Source: Streptomyces cellostaticus
GTDB taxonomy: Bacteria; Actinomycetota; Actinomycetes; Streptomycetales; Streptomycetaceae
DNA: 64,000 nucleotides
Assembly: GCF_023630175.1 (NCBI RefSeq)
Contig: NZ_JALLIN010000019.1
Coordinates: 62,001 to 126,000 of the forward strand
Reading direction: 5' to 3'
The stretch's first letter is position 1, and every line of letters starts with the position of its first letter. Shown one piece after another: positions 8,937 to 18,077 of this stretch. The notes under the pieces are model-generated. The model was not told the DNA's origin. It made no database searches and saw only the letters and a list, made by a program, of their open reading frames with translations. The position numbers and the translations under genes are program-made.

Positions 8937-11399
8937 ATGCGTGACGTGAACGAGGCGATCGCCGAGTCGATCGAGCGGGGCGGCGGCGGGCTCGGCGTGC
9001 CCGAGCTGCTGGCCAGGGTGCGGGCGGCGGGCGCGGGGCCCGGGGCCGCGCCCGCCGGGGCGCCGGACCTGGAAGGCCTGACCGCCGTCGTCGCCGCCGC
9101 GGCCGGCCGCCGGCTGGCCGCCGGCCGGCTGGACCCCGACGCCGACTTCTTCGACGCCGGCGGTACCAGCGTGGACGCGGTGGAGCTCATCGCCGAACTC
9201 GAGGGCGAACTGGGCGTCGAGGTCGACCTCGACGAGGTCTTCGCCGACGCCCGCCCGCGCAGCCTGGCCCGCCGCTGGCTGCCGCTCCTGAGCGCCGCCC
9301 CGGCGCCCACCTCAGCCGCCACCGCGGCGCCGGCGGGCCCGGCGACCCCGCCGAGCCCGGAGTCCGCCGGCGGGGCGTCCCGCCCGGCCGCCGTCGCGGG
9401 TGCCCGTACCGCCGGAACGTTCGTTCCGGGACCGCCGGCGCCCGCACACAGCCGGCCCGCCGCTCCCGCCCCGGCGCCGGCCGCCGGCACCCTCCCCGTC
9501 CCGTCGCCCGGTGCCCCGCCCGCCGGGCCCGGCACCCCGGACCGCACCGGCGGCGACCGCCGCTCCCGAGCCCGCCCGGAGGACCTCGAGCAGATACTCG
9601 CCGACCTCGCGCTCGCCGACCGGCTGCCGTTCACCGAGGTGCCCGAACCGGTGCCGCCCCGCCGGGTCCTGCTCACCGGCGCGACCGGCTTCCTCGGCGG
9701 CCACATGCTGCTCGACCTGCTGCGGCACAGCGACGCCCATGTGTACTGCCTGGTCCGTGCCGACGACGAGGCGGCGGCCACCGAACGGCTCGCCGGACAG
9801 CTGCGCGGCTACCGGCTGCCGTGGTCGTCCGAGATCCGCCGCCGGATCACCGTGCTGCCCGGCGACATCCGCCGCCCGCGTCTCGGCCTCACCGACGAGC
9901 GGTGGCACACCCTCGCCCACGAACTCGACGGCGTCGTCGGCGTCGCGGCCGCCGTGGACTTCCTGCGCGGCTACCGGTCGCTGCGCGGCAGCAACGTCCT
10001 CGGCGCGCTCACCCTCGCCGAACTGGCCGCGACGGGCCGCCCCAAACCGCTGCACCACATCTCGTCGATCGCGGTGTTCAACGAGGTGGGCATCACCTCG
10101 ATGGGCGAGGACGACCCGCTGGCCCACATCGACCGGCTCGTCTCCGGCTACGACCAGTCCAAGTGGGCCGCCGAGGTCGCCCTGCGCCGGGCCCGCGACC
10201 ACGGCCTGGTCGTGACCGCGCTCCGCCCCGGCGGCATAGGCGGCCACACGCGGACCGGCGCCTACAACCCGCAGGATCTCAGCAGCGGCCTGATCTCCGC
10301 CTTCGGCCGCTTCCGCACCGTGCCGGCGTTCCGCCACCTCAACGCCGCCCCGGTGGACTGGGTCAGCCGGGTCGCCGTCGCCGCGATCTGCGAACCCGAC
10401 GCGTGGGGATTCGACTACAACCTCACCGGTGTGCCCAACACCCTCGACGACGTCGTACGGGACATGGCCCTCGGCGGCATGCACGTGCGCGTCGAGGACT
10501 GGGACGAGTGGCGCACCGGCACCCTCTCCCGCCTCGAGGACGAGCCCGTACCCGAACTCGGCTTCCTCTCCCGGGTGCTGCGGAGCCCCACCGCCCTGAA
10601 ACTGTGCGAGGCCACCCTGACGGGCCCGGCCGCGCAGGCCGAGCGCACCGACGCCCTGGTCGCCGCGCTCGGTCTCGCCCCCGCCGCCCGCTACGACGCC
10701 CAGGCCCAGCTCAGGACCTTCGAGAAGCTCGCCGGCGACGGCCTGGCCCGGCTGCCGCACCGGGACGACCGGCCCTACCTCTGGTTCTCCGAGACCACCG
10801 AGGGCACCGTCGGGCCGGTCGGCGCCGCCGCCACGACCCCCTGCTCGATGGCGCTGACCCTGTCCATCGCGAGCATGTACCAGCTGGTCAAGGAGCGGAG
10901 GGTGGACGTCACCGGGGAGGTGACCTGCCCCGCCCTGCACCCCGAACCGCTCACTGTGGAGCGCGGAGATTTGTGGGTGCGTCCCGAGGAGGGCATCCCG
11001 CAACGGCACGGCATGCGGCACCAACTCCTGCGCTACCGGCTCGCGCTGCGCGACGCCGACGGCGGCCGGTGGTGGCTCGAGGGCCGCAAGTACGCGCGCG
11101 CCCGCCGGGACGTGTGGCGGCAGACCCGGGCGCTCACCGTGGAGCTCGGCCGGGAGGGCGAGGCGGCGAGCCTGCTCGGCGAGGTCGTCGTGCCCGCCGA
11201 CTCCTACGTCCGCGAGCAGATCGACGGCATCCGCGTCGACCCGCGCCTGACCGGTCGGGAGAAGCGGGCCGCCAAGCTCACCTGGCTCGCCTGGTTCGGC
11301 CTGGAGATGGGCCGCGGCCTCGTCGCCCCGTTCGCCCGGGCCGCCGCCGACCTGCTCGACCTGCGCCGCACCCCGACCCTCACGGAGCGCAACCGATGA
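8937..11399 (+). CDS. Carrier protein-thioester reductase didomain with C-terminal extension
   Basis: About 820 residues. Residues 40-120 form an acyl/peptidyl carrier with FFDAGGTSVDAV (phosphopantetheine Ser). A long Ala/Pro-rich linker follows to about residue 220. Then comes a Rossmann reductase with TGATGFLGG and YDQSK, the thioester-reductase type that releases a chain as aldehyde or alcohol with NAD(P)H. The last 190 residues, from about 10770, are not part of usual reductases. They contain a GxMRHQLLRYRL-like strand and a DVWRQT stretch, which I recall from the middle segment of large GMC-oxidoreductase/hydrolase fusions; that resemblance is from memory. It lies 33 bp after the synthase and overlaps the next gene by ATGA, so it belongs to the same transcript. 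Its role is to carry the last building block and release the product reductively. Confidence 0.9.
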   Translation: MRDVNEAIAESIERGGGGLGVPELLARVRAAGAGPGAAPAGAPDLEGLTAVVAAAAGRRLAAGRLDPDADFFDAGGTSVDAVELIAELEGELGVEVDLDEVFADARPRSLARRWLPLLSAAPAPTSAATAAPAGPATPPSPESAGGASRPAAVAGARTAGTFVPGPPAPAHSRPAAPAPAPAAGTLPVPSPGAPPAGPGTPDRTGGDRRSRARPEDLEQILADLALADRLPFTEVPEPVPPRRVLLTGATGFLGGHMLLDLLRHSDAHVYCLVRADDEAAATERLAGQLRGYRLPWSSEIRRRITVLPGDIRRPRLGLTDERWHTLAHELDGVVGVAAAVDFLRGYRSLRGSNVLGALTLAELAATGRPKPLHHISSIAVFNEVGITSMGEDDPLAHIDRLVSGYDQSKWAAEVALRRARDHGLVVTALRPGGIGGHTRTGAYNPQDLSSGLISAFGRFRTVPAFRHLNAAPVDWVSRVAVAAICEPDAWGFDYNLTGVPNTLDDVVRDMALGGMHVRVEDWDEWRTGTLSRLEDEPVPELGFLSRVLRSPTALKLCEATLTGPAAQAERTDALVAALGLAPAARYDAQAQLRTFEKLAGDGLARLPHRDDRPYLWFSETTEGTVGPVGAAATTPCSMALTLSIASMYQLVKERRVDVTGEVTCPALHPEPLTVERGDLWVRPEEGIPQRHGMRHQLLRYRLALRDADGGRWWLEGRKYARARRDVWRQTRALTVELGREGEAASLLGEVVVPADSYVREQIDGIRVDPRLTGREKRAAKLTWLAWFGLEMGRGLVAPFARAAADLLDLRRTPTLTERNR

Positions 11400-12535
11400 T
11401 CTTCAGGACCACCCCCGGCAAGGCGGCCCGCCCCGCGCTGCGCAGGGTCCGCACCGGCGTGACACCGCGCCCGCTGCGCCACCGCCTGGACCCGGCCCGG
11501 GTCGAAGAGGTCCCGTTCCGGACCAGCGACGGCGTCCGTCTCGGGCTGACCCGGGTCGGCCCGAGCGACCCGGGCCGACCCGCCGTGCTGCTGCTGCACG
11601 GGCACACGGCCTCCGCCGACATGTTCCTGCTGCCCGAGACCCGCAACCTCGTCGACGTCCTGCTCGACGACGGCTACGAGCCCTGGCTGCTGGACTGGCG
11701 GGGCAGCCGCAGGCTCCCGTACAACGAGACCGGGGGCCGGTACACGTACGACGACGTGGCCCTGTACGACATCCCCGAGGCCGTCGCCCACGTCCGTGAA
11801 CGCATCGGCGACCGGCCGCTGTTCGTGGTCGCGCACTGCATCGGCTCGCTCGCCCTGTCGATGAGCATGGCCGCCGGTCTCGTCCCGGGCCTGGCCGGGG
11901 TGGTGTCCCAGGGAGTGTTCCTCACGCCCAAGCTGGCCGGGCGGACCTCGCTGCGGATGTCGGTGGCGGGAGAACTGCTGAAGACCCGGATCGACCACAT
12001 CCCGGTCGACATCCGCACGGTGGGCCTGTGGTCGAAGTACACCCCGCTGTTCGCCCTGGCCGCGCGCAGGGCGGACTGCCCGGACCCGACCTGCCAGATC
12101 CTGCACAACTCGGCCTGGGGGACCGGTGCCTCCCTCTTCGTCCACGAGAACCTCGACCCGGCCACCCACGACCGGCTCGCCGAACTGCTCGGCCCCGCCC
12201 CGCTGTGGATCCTGCCCCATCTGCGCCGGATCGAGCTGGCCCGCACCGTCGTCCGCTGGCACGACACCGACCACCGCTACCGGGCCCTGCCGCCCAACGC
12301 GCTGGACGCCGCCGGGCGCATCGACACCCCGGTGCTGCTGCTCTCGGGCAGCGAGAACGGACTGTGGCTGGACTCGCAGAAGCTCTGCCACGAGGTACTG
12401 TGCCGCCGGCAGCCGCAGCTCGACGTGTCGTACACCGAGATCCCCGGCTACGGCCACCTCGATCCGTTCCTGGGCCGCGGCGCGGCGCTGGACGTCTTCG
12501 GGCACGTCCTGGAGTTCCTCGGCGCGCACCGCTGA
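11396..12535 (+). CDS. Alpha/beta hydrolase with cysteine nucleophile
   Basis: 379 residues. The ATG overlaps the upstream TGA (ATGA), so translation is coupled to the reductase. The fold is alpha/beta hydrolase: an LLLHGHTA oxyanion strand, then AHCIGS at the nucleophile elbow near residue 147, where Cys replaces the usual Ser, then an LSGSENGLW strand and a PGYGHLD histidine near the end. There is no signal peptide. The Cys elbow is typical, from memory, of the hydrolase part of GMC-oxidoreductase fusion proteins, matching the odd C-terminal segment of the neighbour. It may edit, cyclise or transfer the polyketide. A thioesterase-like role is possible, but it does not look like a standard type II thioesterase. 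Confidence 0.85.
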   Translation: MIFRTTPGKAARPALRRVRTGVTPRPLRHRLDPARVEEVPFRTSDGVRLGLTRVGPSDPGRPAVLLLHGHTASADMFLLPETRNLVDVLLDDGYEPWLLDWRGSRRLPYNETGGRYTYDDVALYDIPEAVAHVRERIGDRPLFVVAHCIGSLALSMSMAAGLVPGLAGVVSQGVFLTPKLAGRTSLRMSVAGELLKTRIDHIPVDIRTVGLWSKYTPLFALAARRADCPDPTCQILHNSAWGTGASLFVHENLDPATHDRLAELLGPAPLWILPHLRRIELARTVVRWHDTDHRYRALPPNALDAAGRIDTPVLLLSGSENGLWLDSQKLCHEVLCRRQPQLDVSYTEIPGYGHLDPFLGRGAALDVFGHVLEFLGAHR

Positions 12536-12574
12536 GACCGATTCCCCTCGGGCCGGTGGCGGCGGGCGGCACCG

Positions 12575-12601
12575 CCGGTTACCGTACCCGTCAGTAACCG
12601 G
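12575..12601. promoter_or_regulatory. Inverted repeat upstream of an alpha/beta hydrolase gene
   Basis: CCGGTTAC and GTAACCGG form perfect 8-bp arms around an 11-nt centre, 31 bp before the ATG of the next gene. It could be an operator for that gene or a weak terminator of the polyketide operon. No U-run follows, so I favour an operator, with low certainty. Confidence 0.35.
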
Positions 12602-12632
12602 AGTCGCCCCGACTCGCACCCCAGGAGGCCCC

Positions 12633-13478
12633 ATGCCGCAGCTCGACGTCGCCGGCGCCGTACTGACGTACGACGACGAGGGCCCCCGCGACGGTACGGC
12701 CGTGCCCCTGGTCTTCGTGCACGGCTGGACCGCGAACCGGCACCGCTGGGACCACCAGGTGGCGCACTTCTCGGCGGACCGGCGGGTGATCCGGCTGGAC
12801 CTGCGCGGCCACGGGGAGAGCACCGGGGCCGGGGTGCGGACGGTCGCGGAACTGGCGGCGGACGTCCTGGCGCTCCTCGACCACCTCGGTGTCGAGCGGT
12901 TCGTACTGGTCGGCCACTCCATGGGCGGGATGATCTCCCAGACCATCGCCCTGTCCCACCCCGAGCGGGTGGAACGGATGGTGCTGGTCAACTCCATCGG
13001 CCGGATGACCTACAGCCGCGGCCGGGGCCTGCTCATGGCGGCCTCCACGCTCGCGCCGTACAAGCTGTTCATCGCGGCCAACATCCAGCGGGCCTTCGCG
13101 CCGGGCCACCCCCGCGAGGAGGTCCGCGCGTACATCCGCGCCTCCGCGCAGACCCCGCGCGAGGTCGTCATGACGCTGTACGGCGCCATGCGGGCCTTCG
13201 ACCTCCTCGACCGGGCCGGCGAGATCCGCACGCCCACCCTGATGGTGCACGGCTACCACGACATCCAGCTCCCCGTGCGGCAGATGCTGCGGCTGGCCAA
13301 GGCCTATCCGGACGCGGTCGTGCGCATCATCGACGCCGGCCATGAACTGCCCGTGGAGAAGCCGGCCGAACTGACCGAGGCCCTGGACCGGTTCCTGACC
13401 CCGGGGCCCGCGGAGGCCGGGCCGGCCGGGGAGGGCGCCGCGCGGGCGCCGAGGCCCGCGGCGGGCACCCGGCCGTAG
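12633..13478 (+). CDS. Alpha/beta hydrolase
   Basis: 281 residues. The ATG is preceded by a good AGGAGG site at 12623. Typical alpha/beta hydrolase motifs: VFVHGWTA (oxyanion), DLRGHGES, GHSMGGM (Ser nucleophile), and AGHELP near the end (His). The Asp lies in the strand MVHGYHDIQ. The C-terminus is an Ala/Pro-rich tail. No signal peptide. The substrate cannot be read from sequence; homologous folds include lactonases, haloperoxidase-like esterases and C-C hydrolases. It lies 97 bp after the polyketide operon with its own ribosome site, so it may lie just outside the cluster. Confidence 0.85.
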   Translation: MPQLDVAGAVLTYDDEGPRDGTAVPLVFVHGWTANRHRWDHQVAHFSADRRVIRLDLRGHGESTGAGVRTVAELAADVLALLDHLGVERFVLVGHSMGGMISQTIALSHPERVERMVLVNSIGRMTYSRGRGLLMAASTLAPYKLFIAANIQRAFAPGHPREEVRAYIRASAQTPREVVMTLYGAMRAFDLLDRAGEIRTPTLMVHGYHDIQLPVRQMLRLAKAYPDAVVRIIDAGHELPVEKPAELTEALDRFLTPGPAEAGPAGEGAARAPRPAAGTRP

Positions 13479-13516
13479 CGGCGCCCCCGCAGCGGCAGGC
13501 GCGCCCGGAGCGGGCC

Positions 13517-14038
13517 TCAGCCGACGCCGAGAGCCCGGTCCGCGGCCGCCGCCGTCGGCTGCCACCACGTCGTCACCGGCTCCCACACGAGCACCTCGCC
13601 GCCGGTGCCGAGCCGGGCCGCGGTGAAGGTGCGGCCCCACTGCGAGGCCGACGCGGCCACCGTGACCGAGCCGGTGCGGCGGGCCTCCGGATCCGCCAGG
13701 TCGGCGATGGTACGGACGGCCGCGTGGGCCGTCCCGCCCGCCTTGAGCGCGTAGGTGCCCCTGCCGCCCGCGGGCACCGGCAGCGCCGCCCCGTCCAGGT
13801 CGCCGAACGTGATCGTGGGCACCCGGTCGACCACGCAGGTGCGGCGCCCGTGATTGGTTACGGCCACGCGCAGCACGGAGGGGTCCGCGGACGCGGCCTT
13901 CGCCCGGACGGCGAGCTCCCGCTCCGCGCAGCGGGCGGGCCCGGACCGCCCGGTGGCCGCCTGGCTCTGCGGCGCGGCGCCCAGCAGCGCCACGGCGGCG
14001 CAGACGGCGGGTACGGCGACGGCGGCTCTTATGCGCAT
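13517..14038 (-). CDS. Secreted DUF4232-like protein
   Basis: 173 residues from the ATG at 14038. This start is chosen because it opens directly into a signal peptide (MRIRAAVAVPAV, hydrophobic core, then QSQAA). The mature part has two cysteines about 35 residues apart (ARCAER and RRTCVV), a likely disulfide, within a strand-rich domain like the DUF4232 family of Streptomyces extracellular proteins (VTNHGRRTC, FGDLDGAALPV). Function is unknown. It lies downstream of, and on the same strand as, the S33 peptidase, with 129 bp between. Confidence 0.75.
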   Translation of the reverse strand: MRIRAAVAVPAVCAAVALLGAAPQSQAATGRSGPARCAERELAVRAKAASADPSVLRVAVTNHGRRTCVVDRVPTITFGDLDGAALPVPAGGRGTYALKAGGTAHAAVRTIADLADPEARRTGSVTVAASASQWGRTFTAARLGTGGEVLVWEPVTTWWQPTAAAADRALGVG

Positions 14039-14167
14039 GGCGGGTTCCCCTGTCGTGGTCGGTGCGGGTACGGCGGGCCGGGGCACGCCTCGCAGGGTGT
14101 GACGTGCCGGGCGGCCGGGGGGTTGCGCCGCGATCGGCCCCGTCACCCGTTCGCGCCATGTCCGTCG

Positions 14168-15817
14168 TCAGCGGGCGGTGCCGAACGTGGGGCTCCAGCC
14201 CTTCCGGTCCGCCGGGCAGGAACTGCCGTCGGGCGGCAGGGAGCCGTACAGCAGGAAGTCGTCGACCTTGCGGTGCACGCACTTGGACGACGAGTAGCCG
14301 GTGTGGCCGTCGCCCCTGTTGTCCAGCACGACGGCCGCCGCACCGAGCCGCCGGGCCGTCTCCACGGTCCACCGGTACGGGGTCGCGGGGTCGCCGCGGG
14401 TGCCGACCAGCAGCATCTTCGCCGTGTCGAGGTCCTTCACCCGGTCCCGGATGAAGTCGGTGCCCTGGGGGCGTCCGTAGCACATGAGGAGCTGGGTGAG
14501 CTTGAACCGGCCGAACACCGGTGAGGCCTGGTCGTAGGCGGACCGCAGGTTCTCCAGATCCTCGGCGAGCTGGTCGTCGGTGGGCCGGTCGGGGTCGTCC
14601 GCGCAGTTGATCGCCAGCAGGGCGGCCGGCAGGTTGTCGGCAGGGACGTCGTCGAAGTCCACGAGCGCGCCGTCGCGCCGGTCCACCGCCGGTCCCTGGA
14701 CCGGTCCGGACCGCCGGACGGGCGGGGTGAAGCCGCCGCCCGGCCAGAAGGCGCCCGCGGAGAAGCTGAGCACGCCCCGGGTGTCGCCGTCGTCGACCAG
14801 TGACGCCAGCGCCCGCTCCAGCGTGGGCCACAGCTCCTCGCTGTACAGGGCGGATCCGATGGATCCCACCAGGTCCTGCCCGGAGAAGGCGCCGCCGAAG
14901 TCCGTGGGCACCGGGTCCGCGTCGAGCGAGCGCACCAGGCGGACCACCTGGCTCCCGGCCATGCGCCGATCGCGTCCGAACGGACATGCGATGTCGGTCG
15001 TGCACCAGTCCAGGAAGTCGTCCAGCGCCGTCTGCAGCCCCTCGGCGCCGGCGACACCCTGCTCGGACAGGGGTTCGGTCAGGGTGTCCACACCGTCCAG
15101 GGCCATCCGGCCGACCTTGTGCGGGAACTGCGCCGCGTACACCGCGCCGAGCCGCGTTCCGTAGGAGAAGCCCAGGTAGTTGAGCTTCTTGTCGCCGAGG
15201 GCCTGGCGTATGACGTCCAGATCGCGGGCGGCGTTCACGGTGCCTATGTGGCGCAGCACCGGACCGGAGTTGCGGGCGCACTGGTCGGCGGCCCGCCGCA
15301 ACCGCTCGAGCAGGGGCCGGGGCCGGGTGATGTCGAGGTTCTGGCCCGTCGCCACCGAGGTCTGTTCGCCGCCCTCGCCGCAGCTCACGGGGGAGGACCG
15401 GCCGACGCCGCGCGGATCGAAGGTGACCACGTCGTAGCCGTTGGTCAGGTCCATGAACTGCTTCCCGCTCACCGCGAGTTCGCGTACCCCGGAGCCGCCG
15501 GGTCCGCCGAAGTTCAGCAGCACCGAGCCCTGTGACCGGCCGCTGGCGCGGTAGCGGGCCAGGGCCACGTCGAGCGTTCCGGCGCCGGGGCGGGCGTAGT
15601 CGAGCGGCACGGTCACGCTGCCGCACTGCAGGTCCTTGGGCATGTCCGCGCCGTCGCAGGCCGCCCATGCCACCTTCTGCCCGTAGAAGCGGGACAGGCC
15701 CGCCCGCGGCTCGTCGGCCGCCGCCGCGGGCAGTCCGGATCCGAGCAGCGTCAGGGTCAGCGCGCCGGCACCCGCGCACTTCCGCACGGCGGGCCGGGTG
15801 GACAGCTTGGCCAGCAT
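14168..15817 (-). CDS. Secreted S33-family aminopeptidase (tripeptidyl aminopeptidase type)
   Basis: 549 residues. The start at 15817 has GGGAGG about 8 nt upstream and opens with a signal peptide (KCAGAGALTLTLLGSG, then AAAAD). The catalytic domain is alpha/beta hydrolase: NFGGPGGSG oxyanion loop, FDPRGVGRSSP, the nucleophile LGFSYGTRLG, a C-terminal TRGDPATPY strand, and GDGHTGY carrying the catalytic His. Length and motifs match the Streptomyces extracellular tripeptidyl aminopeptidases, which release short N-terminal peptides from secreted proteins. Several cysteines suggest disulfides outside the cell. A promoter must lie in the 284-bp divergent region shared with the chaplin gene. Confidence 0.88.
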   Translation of the reverse strand: MLAKLSTRPAVRKCAGAGALTLTLLGSGLPAAAADEPRAGLSRFYGQKVAWAACDGADMPKDLQCGSVTVPLDYARPGAGTLDVALARYRASGRSQGSVLLNFGGPGGSGVRELAVSGKQFMDLTNGYDVVTFDPRGVGRSSPVSCGEGGEQTSVATGQNLDITRPRPLLERLRRAADQCARNSGPVLRHIGTVNAARDLDVIRQALGDKKLNYLGFSYGTRLGAVYAAQFPHKVGRMALDGVDTLTEPLSEQGVAGAEGLQTALDDFLDWCTTDIACPFGRDRRMAGSQVVRLVRSLDADPVPTDFGGAFSGQDLVGSIGSALYSEELWPTLERALASLVDDGDTRGVLSFSAGAFWPGGGFTPPVRRSGPVQGPAVDRRDGALVDFDDVPADNLPAALLAINCADDPDRPTDDQLAEDLENLRSAYDQASPVFGRFKLTQLLMCYGRPQGTDFIRDRVKDLDTAKMLLVGTRGDPATPYRWTVETARRLGAAAVVLDNRGDGHTGYSSSKCVHRKVDDFLLYGSLPPDGSSCPADRKGWSPTFGTAR

Positions 15818-16101
15818 CTTTCGCCTCCCGGGGGGTGCGTCCGACGGGGACCGGGCGACGCCCTCGCTCACCATAAGCGGGGTCCGGGAGAGCCGCCTCC
15901 GGGCGGGCGGCAGGACTGTTGATGATCTATTCTTCGCACTTTCCGTGCCGAGCGGCGCGTATTCGAAACTTTACGTGCGACTCGAAAGACCATGTCGCCC
16001 AATGGGGTGAAAGACGGAAACGCCATAACTCCGCTGGTTCGTCTGCGTTCTATCCGGTGTGGGCGAGTGCCCGCGACGATGTCTAGAAAGCAGGGAAATC
16101 C

Positions 16102-16779
16102 ATGAGACGGGCTACCCGAAACGGTGTGTTCGCTGTCGTTGCCGCCTCAGGCGCCATGGCCGTGGCGATGCCGGTGTCCGCTGCGTTCGCGGCCGACGGG
16201 GCCTTCGCCGACGGTGCGGCGACGGGCTCGCCCGGGGTGATCTCCGGCAACACCATCCAGGTTCCGGTGCACATTCCGCTGAACGCGTGCGGCAACACCG
16301 TGAACGTCGTGGGACTGCTCAACCCCACGGCGGGCAACGCCTGCCGGAACGGCAGTGAAGCGGACGCGGGCGACGCCGACGCGACCACGGCCATCGGCGG
16401 TGCCACCGCGCGGGGCACCAGCACGGACTCGCCGGGAGTGGTCGCCGGCAACGCCATCGGGCTCCCCGTGCACGTGCCGGTGAACGTCACCGGAAACTCG
16501 GCGGACGTGGTGGGCGTGGGCAACCCCGCGGTGGGCAACCAGTCCAGCAACGAGGAGACGGGCACCCCGGAGGCCACCACGCCGGAGCCGGTCCGCAGCA
16601 CGACCCCGGTCGAGTCCACCCCGGCCCCGCGCACCCCGCAGGCCGCTCCGGAGCCCTCCGTGGCCACCCTGGCCCACACCGGCGCGGACATGACGGCACC
16701 CGCGGTCGCCGGCAGCGCGGCTCTGCTGCTCACCGGAACGGTCCTGTACCGCCGCTTCCGGCCGAGCCGCATGCGCTGA
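16102..16779 (+). CDS. Long chaplin with sortase LAXTG signal
   Basis: 225 residues. Signal peptide residues 1-31 (ending AFAAD). Two chaplin domains follow, about residues 40-85 and 110-150, each with SPGV(I/V)(S/A)GN, PVH(I/V)P and NP(T/A).GN. The first holds the two cysteines (NACGN, GNACRN); the second has none. A Thr/Pro/Glu-rich stretch leads to LAHTG, a hydrophobic segment and an Arg-rich tail, the sortase anchoring signal. Long chaplins of the ChpA-C type are linked to the cell wall and help build the amyloid-like hydrophobic coat of aerial hyphae. Which of ChpA, B or C it matches cannot be decided here. Confidence 0.95.
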   Translation: MRRATRNGVFAVVAASGAMAVAMPVSAAFAADGAFADGAATGSPGVISGNTIQVPVHIPLNACGNTVNVVGLLNPTAGNACRNGSEADAGDADATTAIGGATARGTSTDSPGVVAGNAIGLPVHVPVNVTGNSADVVGVGNPAVGNQSSNEETGTPEATTPEPVRSTTPVESTPAPRTPQAAPEPSVATLAHTGADMTAPAVAGSAALLLTGTVLYRRFRPSRMR

Positions 16780-16794
16780 CCCATCGGTGGTGAC

Positions 16795-16822
16795 GCCCCA
16801 CCGGACGCCGGCCCGGTGGGGC
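16795..16822 (+). terminator. Terminator after the chaplin gene
   Basis: GCCCCACCGG and CCGGTGGGGC form a 10-bp perfect stem around an 8-nt loop, 15 bp after the chaplin stop. The stem extends with one bulge by GGTGA/TCACC. It lacks a T-run, as is common in Streptomyces. Confidence 0.7.
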
Positions 16823-16978
16823 TCACCGCTGTCCCGGTCCGGGCGGAGACTGTCCGAAAGCCGGTGGGGAACCGCCCCGGATCCGGTCCCGGCGTGGCGC
16901 GGGCCCGGGGTGATCGGGAAGGATGCCTTGCGCCGCGCCGTACGGCGGCCCGAACCCCATGGACAGTGGAGCGCACCG

Positions 16979-17833
16979 ATGACCTCACCGGCCCCGCAGG
17001 ACCTCGTCGTCACCCAGGCCACGCTCGCCGACTGGCCGGTGATCAGCGGGTGGGCGGCGGCCGAGGGCTGGAACCCGGGACTGTCCGACGGGCCCGCCTT
17101 CTTCGCCCAGGACCCCGAAGGCTTCTTCCTCGGCCGGATCGACGGGGAGCCGGCCTCGGCCGTCTCCGTCGTCACCTACGGCTCCGGCTACGCCTTCCTC
17201 GGCTGCTACCTCGTCCGCCCGGACCTGCGCGGTCACGGCCACGGCCTGACCACCTGGAAGACCGCCCTGGCCCATGCCGGGAACCGCACCGTCGGCCTCG
17301 ACGGAGTCGTCGCCCAGCAGGACAACTACCGCCAGTCCGGCTTCGAACTCGCCCACCGCACCGTCCGGTTCACCGGCGTCGCGGCCGGCACCGGATCGCC
17401 GTCGGGCGTCCGCCCGGCGGGCCCCGCCGACCTGCCCGCCATCACCGCCTACGACGCCCTCTGCACACCCGCAGACCGCCCCCGCTTCCTCGCCGAGTGG
17501 CTCACCGGCCCCGGCCACCGCGCTCTCGTGCGCCACGACGGCGACCGCCTCACCGGTTACGGAGTGATCCGCCCCGGCCACGACACCCTGCGCATCGGCC
17601 CCCTCTTCGCGGACACCGCCGACGACGCCGGGGCGCTGTTCGCCGCCCTCACCGCCGACGCCGCCGGCTGTGAGGTCGCCGTCGACGTGCCCGAGCCGAA
17701 CCGGGCCGCGCTGGCACTCGTCGAGGGGGCCGGCTTGCGCCCGTCGTTCGAGACGGCCCGCATGTACACCGGCCCGGTCCGCGCCCACGCCCAGGAACGG
17801 GTGTTCGGCGTCACCACGCTCGAACTCGGCTGA
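16979..17833 (+). CDS. GNAT-family N-acetyltransferase (two-domain)
   Basis: 284 residues from the ATG at 16979, behind a GTGGAG ribosome site. The N-terminal half is a GNAT fold: the acetyl-CoA loop VRPDLRGHGHGLT lies near residue 85. The C-terminal half (from about residue 145, VRPAGPADLPAI) looks like a second, degenerate acetyltransferase domain of the kind found in YitH-like proteins. The acceptor is unknown. Monocistronic, between the chaplin and a second acetyltransferase. Confidence 0.85.
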   Translation: MTSPAPQDLVVTQATLADWPVISGWAAAEGWNPGLSDGPAFFAQDPEGFFLGRIDGEPASAVSVVTYGSGYAFLGCYLVRPDLRGHGHGLTTWKTALAHAGNRTVGLDGVVAQQDNYRQSGFELAHRTVRFTGVAAGTGSPSGVRPAGPADLPAITAYDALCTPADRPRFLAEWLTGPGHRALVRHDGDRLTGYGVIRPGHDTLRIGPLFADTADDAGALFAALTADAAGCEVAVDVPEPNRAALALVEGAGLRPSFETARMYTGPVRAHAQERVFGVTTLELG

Positions 17834-18077
17834 CCCGCCTGGCCCGCTGTCCGGACGGCGAGGTGCCGGCCGGCGCGGCCGCCCGCTCACCGGGGGCCGC
17901 ACGGGCGGCCGACCGGCGGGCCGGTTCCGCTTCGGGACGCCGTGCCGCCCCCGGATGCCGTCCGGGCGTGGTCCTCGGTGCCGGGCCTTCCCCGGCGTCG
18001 CGCGCCACCGGTCCGGCCGGCCCGGGCGACCGGAAAACCCGGTTGCCCACCGGGGCCGCCGGTGCTGGGGTGGGGTC

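Noticed and set aside
11396..13478. Reading both alpha/beta hydrolases as the cluster thioesterases
   Set aside because: Release is already explained by the reductase; the first has a Cys elbow and the second its own promoter region, so neither fits a typical type I or II thioesterase.
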